Shown here: positions 1-6,248 of the stretch, in pieces | How positions within the stretch are numbered: the first letter of the stretch is position 1 | Layout of the letters: each line of letters opens with the position of its first letter | The notes under the pieces: generated by a model | Seen by the model: the letters and a program-made list of their open reading frames with translations, nothing else | Told to the model about the DNA's origin: nothing | Database searches by the model: none | Program-made: the position numbers and the translations under genes | Source: JBFHER01 sp041584055 | GTDB taxonomy: Bacteria > Bacteroidota > Bacteroidia > Bacteroidales > UBA5342 | Length of the DNA stretch: 6,310 nucleotides | Assembly: GCA_041584055.1 (NCBI GenBank) | Contig: JBFHER010000234.1 | Span: 1 to 6,310 of the forward strand | Direction: 5' to 3'

Positions 1-2282
1 AAGACAAAAAGAATTGTAGATCTAATCCTGCTCTCTAAAGTCCGTGTGTAAAAGGAAAAATCACCTTTACGAATATTTACAGCAGTTGAAAATATAAAAA
101 TGAGCAGAAACAAGTAAAGGAACAAATAAATAAAATACAGCAAAACATCTGAGAACCCTGGTGTTACTTTACTTAATATGTAGTAGGAATCATCGGTAGG
201 GGTATATACCAGGTGCTGGTAATTGCCATATGTTTGCAGTGTGAATTCATCTTCACATCGATTTACCCAGTTGGCCGATATATTGTATGAAAAATCTCCC
301 GTATTTGATATTAATACGTTGTCAACATACCTTGCAAAAGAATATTCCGAAGGTAACTTCCCTTCACTTGTTGCAATGTCCTTTACAAGTTCAGGATAAC
401 CCGTGCCGATGGATGCTAAACGCGACTCAATATCAATGAATAAAGAGACTTCATTTTTCTTTCCTGCATTCTTTTTTTGCCAAATAAAGTAACTAATCCT
501 TCCATTGCGATTATTCAGATAAAAAAGTCCGTTCCCATCCAACTCTTCACCATATTCTGAAATCATCTGCTGAAAATAACCATAACAGTTGTTTTGTTCC
601 TCCTGACCACTGATATCCAAGACAGATTCCGGCCAGCAAAGTACCACCTGTACATCGTATTGTCTCCAATTTTCATTGAAGAAGCGTTGTTGGACATAGC
701 GATCAATTCTCTCAACATCAGGATTTGCGGATTGAAACAGTTTATTCAGGCGCTCATCTTCAACCAGTTCGTTATTGATATCTATCAGGCCCATTTCTGC
801 AAATGGATCATGTTCATTATGTATACCGGACGCTCTGTTGAGCAATAGGGTGGTCTCCTTTGCTCTGTCTAGTTCCCGACCAAAGCTCCAGGTGAGAGAC
901 ACGCCAAGAACTGCAAAAAAAGCACTCAAGGTAAACAAGGTTAACACATTAGAATCCCTCCCCTTACGCGTATGGACATAAAATGAGAAAATTAGCAGAC
1001 ACATGGCTATTAAAAATGGAATTGCCATTTGAGTCATACCCAGATATAAATATATACCTACCAATACAATGCCCATAGCCCCAAGGATAAAAGCCGCTTT
1101 CCTTGATTTTTTACTGAGGTACAGGTATGCAAGTGTTTTGTCTGCAATCAGGTACCATCCTCCAAACAAGGCCAATAAGGTCAGATGTGCCACAAATGAA
1201 TAAAAATTCAACTGACCTATATTATTCAGTTCAAATGAAATTGTTGAATGCCCTACAAGTTTCAAATACAAACGAGCCAATTCATGAAATGCGCTAAGGA
1301 TCAAAAATAATAATGTGATGCTTTGAAAATTTGATCTCACAAAAAATCTAACATGTTGAAAATAAAGAATGCCAAAATAAAACCATAGCAAACTAAACAT
1401 CAACACAATTCCAAGATTCCCAAACATCCCGGGCATGCCGAATATCTCAGGAGAGAAGAGTCTGGTTTCATAAAAAATCGTAGGAACATTAAATTTTGCA
1501 GGAAAAAGGATTAGCAAAAAGATGCATGGGAAAGTCAAAACAACCATCCAATTTTTTTTCTTGCGATTGGTTTCTTTACGAATACGGGATGCCCAAAATA
1601 TGATTAAAAACAGGAGTGCAAGCGCATACCCAGCCAATGACAAATATTTAAATGGCACTTTCCTTCCGCTTGTTTCAGACAGATCCAAATAAAACAGTAT
1701 GTTTCCATTTTCATCCTTAATCAAGGTATATCCGGGACTCGCTCTTAATGAAAAGGGTGTAAAATCAGGAATTCCAACCTGGGCATGAAAATGAGATTTA
1801 ATAAAATCATTTTGTATGGGATAGCTCATTTGTAAGGGGAGGATTCCCACGTACAAATAACCATCTTCTCTTTCAATACTTTTCCATAGAATATGTGCAT
1901 TAGGAATACGAAGGAGCCCCGGTCCGGAACTTTTAAATGAACTTGGCCCCGGAATCACCAATTTGTTTGAATTCCAGAAAATCAAGGAGTCGTTTTTATA
2001 AATTAGAAATATAAGTCCATCATCAGCATACTTTTCCCATTTATTCTCCATAATAAATTCAAGGGAATCTTTTGTTTCCTGATGCGACTTCTCTAAAGAT
2101 TTTAACCCTTTAGACAGGGTTTTCATTTCCTGTTGAATTTGCAATTCAATCTTTGACTTTAATCTGTCGGTGTTGGTGGGCCGCATATAAAGCATCTCGC
2201 CCCAATAGCCCGCACTAAGGGACAGGAGCACCAAAAACAGCCACCATCGGCTATGTATTTTAATTTCCTTTTTAGGAATCAT
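1..2282 (-). CDS. Large multi-pass membrane sensor, probable histidine kinase (N-terminal part, runs off left edge)
   Basis: The frame stays open for 760 codons from an ATG at 2282 to base 1, so the C-terminus lies outside the window. Reading the translation: a membrane segment at about residues 12-28; a first extracytoplasmic region (about 29-211) with a helical, coiled-coil-like stretch at 38-80 and then a short motif, YKNDSLIFWNSN, resembling the sensor region of long Bacteroidota histidine kinases; about eight membrane helices between 212 and 466; a second large extracytoplasmic domain (about 467-709) with cysteines at 549, 566 and 676; a helix at 711-731; and the start of another at about 750. 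Basic loops (232-243, 381-396, 436-443, 733-750) fit a consistent positive-inside topology. The expected HAMP and kinase domains are not visible, so kinase identity is inference. The start is preceded by AAAGGAG 12 bases upstream and overlaps the rlmH end by 11 bases. It could instead be another multi-pass signalling protein. Confidence 0.7.
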   Translation of the reverse strand, partial: MIPKKEIKIHSRWWLFLVLLSLSAGYWGEMLYMRPTNTDRLKSKIELQIQQEMKTLSKGLKSLEKSHQETKDSLEFIMENKWEKYADDGLIFLIYKNDSLIFWNSNKLVIPGPSSFKSSGPGLLRIPNAHILWKSIEREDGYLYVGILPLQMSYPIQNDFIKSHFHAQVGIPDFTPFSLRASPGYTLIKDENGNILFYLDLSETSGRKVPFKYLSLAGYALALLFLIIFWASRIRKETNRKKKNWMVVLTFPCIFLLILFPAKFNVPTIFYETRLFSPEIFGMPGMFGNLGIVLMFSLLWFYFGILYFQHVRFFVRSNFQSITLLFLILSAFHELARLYLKLVGHSTISFELNNIGQLNFYSFVAHLTLLALFGGWYLIADKTLAYLYLSKKSRKAAFILGAMGIVLVGIYLYLGMTQMAIPFLIAMCLLIFSFYVHTRKGRDSNVLTLFTLSAFFAVLGVSLTWSFGRELDRAKETTLLLNRASGIHNEHDPFAEMGLIDINNELVEDERLNKLFQSANPDVERIDRYVQQRFFNENWRQYDVQVVLCWPESVLDISGQEEQNNCYGYFQQMISEYGEELDGNGLFYLNNRNGRISYFIWQKKNAGKKNEVSLFIDIESRLASIGTGYPELVKDIATSEGKLPSEYSFARYVDNVLISNTGDFSYNISANWVNRCEDEFTLQTYGNYQHLVYTPTDDSYYILSKVTPGFSDVLLYFIYLFLYLFLLIFIFSTAVNIRKGDFSFYTRTLESRIRSTILFV

Positions 2283-2748
2283 GATGATAAGGTTCTCCTT
2301 TAAGTATGGTGAATCCGCGATAAAGCTGTTCCACAAAAATCATTCTTACCATTTGGTGAGAAAATGTCATTTTTGATAGGGATAGTAAACCATTGGCTCT
2401 TTTTTTAAGGTCCTGAGAAAAACCATACGGTCCTCCAATCACAAAAACCAATCTTTTAATCCCACTGATCATATGCTTCTGCAAATATGAAGCCAATTCT
2501 TTCGAGCTTAGCATTTTTCCTCTTTCATCCAATAAGATGACAACATCGCTCTTCTCCAGTTTTGCCAGGATCAGGTCTCCTTCTTTTTTGTTTTGCATTT
2601 CAGGGGAAAGCTTCTTTGTATTTCTCAAATCAGGGATGACAATTCGCTCATATACAATGTAATGCTTTAGTCTATTTTCATACACAAGAATTCCATCTTC
2701 GATGTAAGATGCATCTGTTTTTCCAACAACAATAAGGCTTATCTTCAT
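2272..2748 (-). CDS. rlmH: 23S rRNA (pseudouridine1915-N3)-methyltransferase RlmH
   Basis: RlmH is a small SPOUT-class (knotted) methyltransferase that uses S-adenosylmethionine to methylate pseudouridine 1915 in helix 69 of 23S rRNA, acting in the cytoplasm on the assembled 70S ribosome. The 158-residue product matches the usual length of about 155-159. Recognisable features are the N-terminal strand MKISLIVVGK, LLDERGK at 72-78, the SAM-binding knot FVIGGPYGFS at 102-111, SLSKMTFSHQMVR at 123-135, EQLYRGFTI at 140-148, and the C-terminal YHH (154-156) in the position of the family's substrate-binding Tyr/His tail. All key parts are present. It is the first gene of a minus-strand unit, and its final codons overlap the start of the large membrane sensor, suggesting co-transcription and coupled translation. 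The start is preceded by AATAAATACAAAGA, with no Shine-Dalgarno. Divergent from the DUF4783-nadC pair. Confidence 0.97.
   Translation of the reverse strand: MKISLIVVGKTDASYIEDGILVYENRLKHYIVYERIVIPDLRNTKKLSPEMQNKKEGDLILAKLEKSDVVILLDERGKMLSSKELASYLQKHMISGIKRLVFVIGGPYGFSQDLKKRANGLLSLSKMTFSHQMVRMIFVEQLYRGFTILKGEPYHHDS
2295..2301 (-). promoter_or_regulatory. Ribosome binding site for the membrane sensor gene
   Basis: On the minus strand AAAGGAG lies inside the rlmH coding region, 12 bases before the ATG at 2282. The spacing is slightly long, but the site supports this start over the next in-frame Met (residue 30), which would delete the first membrane segment. Confidence 0.45.
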
Positions 2749-2757
2749 TCTTTGTAT

Positions 2758-2784
2758 TTATTCTTTTACGGGTGATAAACGCAT
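2758..2784 (-). promoter_or_regulatory. Possible 8-codon leader ORF upstream of rlmH
   Basis: On the minus strand AAGGA, a six-base spacer and ATG open an eight-codon frame (MRLSPVKE) ending in TAA nine bases before the rlmH ATG, in the same frame. Its ribosome binding site is better than that of rlmH itself. It may be a leader peptide helping to load ribosomes for rlmH, or chance; so short a frame cannot be judged from one sequence. Confidence 0.2.
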
Positions 2785-2835
2785 AATAATTCCTTCCCAT
2801 AGAACAGCGCCAATGCACGATGGCTGCATCTTTTA

Positions 2836-2843
2836 CAAATTTA
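2836..2843 (-). promoter_or_regulatory. Candidate promoter -7 box (TAAATTTG) for rlmH and the sensor gene
   Basis: The minus strand reads TAAATTTG, an exact match to the Bacteroidota -7 consensus TAnnTTTG. No good TTTG -33 box is visible at the usual spacing; TTCG is the nearest. If used, it would give rlmH a leader of roughly 80 bases. Confidence 0.4.
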
Positions 2844-2902
2844 ATATTCTATCCTTGTAATACGAATTAGATGAAATTATTTTTAATATTGAACATTGGT
2901 AT

Positions 2903-2910
2903 TAAATTTG
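2903..2910 (+). promoter_or_regulatory. Candidate promoter -7 box (TAAATTTG) for the DUF4783-nadC operon
   Basis: The plus strand reads TAAATTTG, an exact match to the Bacteroidota -7 consensus TAnnTTTG, 22 bases before the ATG at 2933. The -33 position holds only a T-run. Transcription starting a few bases downstream would leave a short A-rich leader of about 15-18 bases, typical for this phylum. Confidence 0.5.
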
Positions 2911-2932
2911 CATAGCATAAATAAAAAATGAT

Positions 2933-3313
2933 ATGCGAACACGACTAATTTTATTTTTAAGCCTTGTCTCATTTTTGACTGTTAACGGACAGGACAAATT
3001 CAAAACCATTGTTGATGCCGTTAATCAGGGATCTGCAACAGAACTGGCCACCCACTTCAACGCTCAGGTTGAGATCATTTTGTTGGGCTCCGATGAAGTA
3101 TATACAAAGAGTCAGGGCCAGATGGTCATGAAAGATTTCTTTAAAAAAAATGTTCCATCCTCATTTTCGGTCTTACATGAAGGAAATCGAGAAAGTTCTC
3201 AGTTTTTTATCGGCACATTAAAGACAAATGAAGGAAAGACGTTCAGGATGACGTTTCTGTTAAAAGAAAGCGGATCAAAGCTCTTAATACATCAAATTAG
3301 AATTCAACAATAA
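2933..3313 (+). CDS. Small exported DUF4783-family protein
   Basis: The 126-residue product begins with MRTR, a hydrophobic core (LILFLSLVSFLTV) and a likely signal peptidase I site after VNG (residue 19), so the mature protein of about 107 residues should be periplasmic or otherwise exported. There is no lipobox cysteine and no later membrane segment. The mature part, with an early helix (KFKTIVDAVNQGSATELATHF) and later strands around FFIGTLKTNEGKTFRMTFLL and LLIHQIRI, resembles the DUF4783 family of Bacteroidota, which looks like a small NTF2-like fold; no enzymatic function is established. I see no catalytic motif. It ends one base before nadC and should share its transcript. The start at 2933 is chosen because the ATG at 2928 opens a frame of only six codons. 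There is no Shine-Dalgarno, only an A-rich leader. Family assignment is from recognition; its role is unknown. Confidence 0.82.
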   Translation: MRTRLILFLSLVSFLTVNGQDKFKTIVDAVNQGSATELATHFNAQVEIILLGSDEVYTKSQGQMVMKDFFKKNVPSSFSVLHEGNRESSQFFIGTLKTNEGKTFRMTFLLKESGSKLLIHQIRIQQ

Positions 3314-3314
3314 T

Positions 3315-4157
3315 ATGGACAACAGCTACTTAGAAGCTTTCATTAAAAATGCTTTTGCAGAAGACATTGGTGATGGTGATCACTCAACCCTATCCTGCAT
3401 CCCTGCAAGTGAACAGGGTAAGTCTCAATTGATCATTAAGGAGGAAGGCATTCTGGCCGGCGTAGATGTGGCACAGACCATCTTCAAAACATTTGATGCC
3501 TCTCTGGAGATAGATGTAAAACTTCAGGATGGTGCACATGTTAAACCGGGTGACATTGCATTTGTCGTTTCCGGAAAAACACAAAGTCTTCTTCAAACGG
3601 AACGTTTGGTACTAAATGTAATGCAACGCATGAGCGGTATTGCAACCAGAACCAATGTTTATGTAAAAAAACTTGATGGTTTAAAAACAAAAGTTCTCGA
3701 CACACGAAAAACAACCCCTGGTTTGAGGGTACTTGAAAAACTTGCCGTTAAGATTGGTGGCGGCGAGAACCACAGAATGGGTCTTTTTGATATGGTTATG
3801 TTAAAAGATAACCATGTGGATTTTGCAGGTGGCATCGAAAAGGCCATTAAGACAACAAAAGCTTATCTGAAGGAAAAAGGTAAAGATCTTAAAATTGAGA
3901 TTGAGGTACGCAGCATGAAAGAACTTGAAGAAGTGATGCGTGTTGGAGGTGTGGATCGCATTATGCTGGATAATTTTGATACGGTAACCACCGCATTGGC
4001 TGTTCAACGCATTGCAGGAAAATATGAAACCGAAGCCAGTGGAGGCATTACGCTTGAAACATTACGAAGTTATGCTGAGACCGGCGTTGATTATATCTCC
4101 GTTGGCGCTTTAACACACTCGGTTAAAAGCCTTGACATGAGCCTAAAAGCTGTATAA
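3315..4157 (+). CDS. nadC: Nicotinate-nucleotide pyrophosphorylase (quinolinate phosphoribosyltransferase)
   Basis: NadC converts quinolinate and PRPP to nicotinate mononucleotide, CO2 and pyrophosphate, the committed entry of de novo NAD synthesis in the cytoplasm; it is a dimeric type II phosphoribosyltransferase. The 280-residue product is full length. Visible signatures are EDIGDGDHST (16-25), ERLVLNVMQRMSGIATRT (96-113), LDTRKTTPGLR (128-138), the GGGENHRMGL loop (148-157), MLKDNH (162-167), EIEVRS (195-200), IMLDNF (216-221), and SGGIT (242-246) with YISVGALTHS (260-269), which together cover the quinolinate and PRPP sites of the barrel domain. No key motif is missing. It follows the DUF4783 gene after a single base and lacks its own Shine-Dalgarno, so it is probably translated by reinitiation on the shared mRNA. 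nadA and nadB are not in the window. A hairpin terminator follows 29 bases after the stop. Confidence 0.98.
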   Translation: MDNSYLEAFIKNAFAEDIGDGDHSTLSCIPASEQGKSQLIIKEEGILAGVDVAQTIFKTFDASLEIDVKLQDGAHVKPGDIAFVVSGKTQSLLQTERLVLNVMQRMSGIATRTNVYVKKLDGLKTKVLDTRKTTPGLRVLEKLAVKIGGGENHRMGLFDMVMLKDNHVDFAGGIEKAIKTTKAYLKEKGKDLKIEIEVRSMKELEEVMRVGGVDRIMLDNFDTVTTALAVQRIAGKYETEASGGITLETLRSYAETGVDYISVGALTHSVKSLDMSLKAV

Positions 4158-4186
4158 GCAGAAAACGCTAAAATAATTCTAAATAG

Positions 4187-4218
4187 CTGTCAGTTCACTT
4201 TGGTGACTGACAGTTTTT
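4187..4218 (+). terminator. Rho-independent terminator after nadC
   Basis: CTGTCAGT pairs perfectly with ACTGACAG. After a one-base bulge, CAC pairs with GTG around a TTTG loop, and the stem is followed by TTTTT. It lies between the convergent nadC and pseudouridine synthase genes. On the minus strand the hairpin is followed by the poorer T-tract CTATTTAGAATTATTTT, so it may also end the panB transcript, less efficiently. Confidence 0.85.
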
Positions 4219-4250
4219 ATATCCCCGCTTCACAAATCACTCTTCACCCA

Positions 4251-4937
4251 TCACTGAACTCCTTCCAACACTGCCTTCCACAAGCTATCTTCGGGAGGCG
4301 GAGCAACAATTCTGATCAGTTCTCCTTTGATTGGATGAACGAATTCGATGCTTCTGGCATGAAGTGAAATGCCGCCATCCGGATTTGAACGTTTAGCACC
4401 ATATTTCAGATCCCCTTTTATAATACAACCGATGGCACTCAACTGTCCGCGAATTTGATGATGTCGTCCGGTTTCAAGATCCACTTCAAGCAGATGATAC
4501 TTGTTCAAACTTAACTTAAGCGCATAATTAAGGATCGCCTTTTTTGTATCCTTTTGTTCCTTATCAAAAACATATGACTTGTTGTTCTTTGGATTCTTTT
4601 TCATCCAGTGTACAAGGCGTCCGGATGCTTCCAAAGGTTTATCCTGCACCAAAGCCCAATAGGTTTTCTTGATGTTCTTATCAACGAACATTTTATTCAA
4701 ACGGCTAAGGGATTTCGATGTCCTTGCATAAAGCACAACACCGCTAACAGGACGATCCAGGCGATGCACAACGCCAAGAAATACATTTCCAGGTTTATTG
4801 TATTTTTCCTTCAGATAAAGTTTGATTTTATCCGGCAGGGTAATGTCTCCTGTTTTATCACCCTGAACCAGATCTGAAGTTGATTTATTGACGGCTATAA
4901 TGTGATTATCTTCGTAAAGAATAGTTAATCCTTCCAT
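4251..4937 (-). CDS. RluA-family RNA pseudouridine synthase
   Basis: This enzyme family isomerises specific uridines in rRNA or tRNA to pseudouridine in the cytoplasm. The 228-residue product is the bare catalytic domain, with no N-terminal S4 domain. It carries the family motif GVVHRLDRPVSGVVLYART (55-73) with the catalytic aspartate at 61, KTYWALV (91-97), the LLEVDLETGRHHQIRGQLS motif (149-167), GDLKYG (175-180) and LHARSIEF (192-199) with HPI (201-203). The substrate position cannot be told from sequence, so no specific rlu or tru symbol is given. The N-terminal strand reads NKSTSDLVQGD where relatives usually have a glycine in place of the second serine; this is not a catalytic position. 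The ATG shares its A with the panB stop codon (TAATG), and AAGGAG lies 8 bases upstream, so it is the second gene of a panB operon. It converges with nadC. Confidence 0.93.
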   Translation of the reverse strand: MEGLTILYEDNHIIAVNKSTSDLVQGDKTGDITLPDKIKLYLKEKYNKPGNVFLGVVHRLDRPVSGVVLYARTSKSLSRLNKMFVDKNIKKTYWALVQDKPLEASGRLVHWMKKNPKNNKSYVFDKEQKDTKKAILNYALKLSLNKYHLLEVDLETGRHHQIRGQLSAIGCIIKGDLKYGAKRSNPDGGISLHARSIEFVHPIKGELIRIVAPPPEDSLWKAVLEGVQ

Positions 4938-5755
4938 TAGTATGACTCCTTTTCATTAGGAAAATCACAGGTTTTCACATCTTCAACGTAATTCTCAACA
5001 GCCCCTTTCATCTCCGCAAAAAGATTATGGTAGCGCCGTAAAAAACGCGGTGAGAATTCCTGGTTAATACCAAGCATATCGTGCAGAACCAAAACCTGAC
5101 CATCCACTCCGGGGCCAGCTCCAATTCCAATAATCGGGATAAGTAAACTTTCTGCAACTTTTTTAGCCAGAACTGCGGGTACTTTTTCAAGCACAATAGC
5201 AAAGCATCCTGCCTGTTCCAACAACTTTGCGTCTTCCAGTAAACGGTTGGCCTCTTCCTCTTCTTTTGCCCTCACCGAATAAGTCCCGAACTTATGGATA
5301 GATTGTGGTGTTAAACCCAAATGCCCCATCACAGGAATTCCCGCTGAGATAATACGGTCAACAGATTCTATAATTTCACGGCCGCCTTCCATTTTTACAG
5401 ATTCTGCGTGGGTTTCTTTCATGATACGGATGGCACTGCTAAGCGCTTCCTTAGAATTTCCCTGATAGGAACCAAAAGGCATGTCAATTACAACCAGCGC
5501 CCGGCTAACCCCTTTAACCACAGACTGCCCATGGTAAATCATATGATCAAGGGTGATGGGAATGGTTGTTTCGTTGCCCGCCATCACGTTGGAGGCCGAA
5601 TCACCTACTAAAATAACATCAATTCCTGCCTTATCAACAATGCTCGCCATGGAATAATCATAAGCTGTAAGCATTGCTATTTTTTCACCCCTCAATTTCA
5701 TTTCTGAAAGACGATGGGTTGTCACCTTTTTCTGACTGACCGTAACTGTTGACAT
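4937..5755 (-). CDS. panB: 3-methyl-2-oxobutanoate hydroxymethyltransferase (ketopantoate hydroxymethyltransferase)
   Basis: PanB transfers a one-carbon unit from 5,10-methylenetetrahydrofolate to 3-methyl-2-oxobutanoate, making ketopantoate, the first committed step to pantothenate and coenzyme A, in the cytoplasm. The 272-residue product (starting MSTVTVSQKK) has the usual length and an intact barrel: LTAYDYSMA (29-37), ILVGDSASNVM (48-58) with metal ligand D52, VVIDMPFGSYQ (88-98) with D91, VKMEGG (120-125) with K121 and metal ligand E123, GHLGLTPQSIHKFG (144-157), catalytic-position E190 in IVLEKVPA, and IGIGAGPGVDGQVLVLHDMLG (209-229). A start 28 codons further upstream is possible in frame but lies beyond the TACCTTTG promoter box and would add a non-conserved tail, so the ATG at 5755 is preferred. 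Its stop overlaps the start of the RluA-family gene by one base. panC, panD and panE are not in the window. Confidence 0.97.
   Translation of the reverse strand: MSTVTVSQKKVTTHRLSEMKLRGEKIAMLTAYDYSMASIVDKAGIDVILVGDSASNVMAGNETTIPITLDHMIYHGQSVVKGVSRALVVIDMPFGSYQGNSKEALSSAIRIMKETHAESVKMEGGREIIESVDRIISAGIPVMGHLGLTPQSIHKFGTYSVRAKEEEEANRLLEDAKLLEQAGCFAIVLEKVPAVLAKKVAESLLIPIIGIGAGPGVDGQVLVLHDMLGINQEFSPRFLRRYHNLFAEMKGAVENYVEDVKTCDFPNEKESY
4946..4951 (-). promoter_or_regulatory. Strong ribosome binding site for the RluA-family gene
   Basis: AAGGAG on the minus strand, within the last codons of panB, lies 8 bases before the ATG at 4937. This is the best-placed Shine-Dalgarno in the window and fixes the start of the pseudouridine synthase at the stop/start overlap. 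Confidence 0.7.
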
Positions 5756-5795
5756 CTGTTTATGTGTTTTATAGTCTTTTTTCAAAATAACCGGA

Positions 5796-5803
5796 CAAAG
5801 GTA
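5796..5803 (-). promoter_or_regulatory. Candidate promoter -7 box (TACCTTTG) for panB
   Basis: The minus strand reads TTTTTTGTACCTTTG; TACCTTTG exactly matches the Bacteroidota -7 consensus TAnnTTTG. A start a few bases downstream would leave a leader of about 35 bases before the panB ATG at 5755. The -33 region has no clear TTTG. The position also argues against the longer in-frame panB start. Confidence 0.55.
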
Positions 5804-5860
5804 CAAAAAACTTCGAATGAGGCCGGTGAAAGATTGCACTTCAGCAAAGCACGTTAACCA

Positions 5861-5875
5861 GGCACTTGCAGTGCC
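5861..5875. repeat. Perfect short inverted repeat between the PAS gene and panB
   Basis: GGCACT-TGC-AGTGCC forms a perfect six-base-pair palindrome with a three-base centre. It has no T-tract on either strand, so it is not a classic terminator. It sits about 60 bases upstream of the candidate panB -7 box and could be an operator or a small RNA hairpin, or chance. Confidence 0.3.
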
Positions 5876-5887
5876 CCTAAAATGCCT

Positions 5888-5913
5888 AAAAATTGGCGAT
5901 CAAAGGTGACCAA
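5888..5913 (-). terminator. Weak candidate terminator after the PAS gene
   Basis: On the minus strand TTGG-TCA pairs with TGA-(TCG bulge)-CCAA around a CCTT loop, followed by TTTTT. It begins 24 bases after the PAS stop codon and would separate the dtd-PAS unit from panB. The stem is short and bulged, so leakage into panB is plausible. Confidence 0.35.
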
Positions 5914-5936
5914 CGAAGAACCAACTATTGGTGCGG

Positions 5937-6248
5937 CTACTCCAGATAAAATGAAATTTCAACAAGTCCTTTTATTTTCCCTTTCTCCCTCCAGGGTGTT
6001 TGATGGATGACTTTTACCCTGCCATCACTTTTTGTGCGTTGATAAGAATGACTGTTTCCGGTTTTCATCAGTTCCTTCAACATTGCTTTTGATTGCGGAT
6101 TATGACATTCCAAAAGGTTTTGACCGATAAGTTCCTTGCCTCCATATTTTTTAAACTCTTCAATGGAGCGATCATTCATATCCACAATTATAAAATTTTC
6201 GTCACAAACCGTTATTGCACCATTCATTTCTTTTACCCAATCCATCAT
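5937..6248 (-). CDS. Stand-alone single-PAS-domain protein
   Basis: The 103-residue product is essentially one PAS domain with no kinase, DNA-binding or cyclase domain and no membrane segment, so it should be cytoplasmic. The PAS core shows AITVCDENFIIVDMNDRSIEEF (11-32), GKELIGQNLLECHNPQS (37-53), then GRVKVIHQTPW (76-86) and GLVEISFYLE (94-103). The Cys48-His49 pair with Pro51 resembles the CHPP-like motif in PAS domains of other small or DUF438-type proteins, and might hold a cofactor; that is inference. PAS domains bind small ligands or mediate protein contacts, and here the output partner is unknown. The ATG overlaps the stop of the preceding dtd gene (ATGA), so it is probably translated by coupling with Dtd. 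An alternative start one codon later (6245) is equally possible. Confidence 0.85.
   Translation of the reverse strand: MMDWVKEMNGAITVCDENFIIVDMNDRSIEEFKKYGGKELIGQNLLECHNPQSKAMLKELMKTGNSHSYQRTKSDGRVKVIHQTPWREKGKIKGLVEISFYLE

Noticed and set aside
594..981. Two plus-strand open frames opposite the membrane sensor
   Set aside because: They lie wholly inside a clear 760-codon minus-strand frame and their translations show no recognisable domain.
2680..2800. Minus-strand frame starting at ATG 2800, out of frame with and overlapping the rlmH start
   Set aside because: Only about 40 codons, no recognisable content, and it runs into rlmH in another frame.
2928..2948. Alternative ATG five bases before the DUF4783 start
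   Set aside because: It reaches a stop after six codons; the ATG at 2933 opens the frame with a proper signal peptide.
3390..4007. Three minus-strand open frames opposite nadC
   Set aside because: nadC is full length and conserved throughout; these antisense frames match nothing and are shadows.
4608..5611. Open frames opposite or out of frame with the RluA-family gene and panB
   Set aside because: Both host genes are intact with family motifs across these stretches, so the overlapping frames are chance.
5756..5839. In-frame 28-codon N-terminal extension of panB
   Set aside because: The TACCTTTG promoter box at 5796-5803 lies inside it, the extension is not part of the conserved PanB fold, and the ATG at 5755 gives the normal family length.
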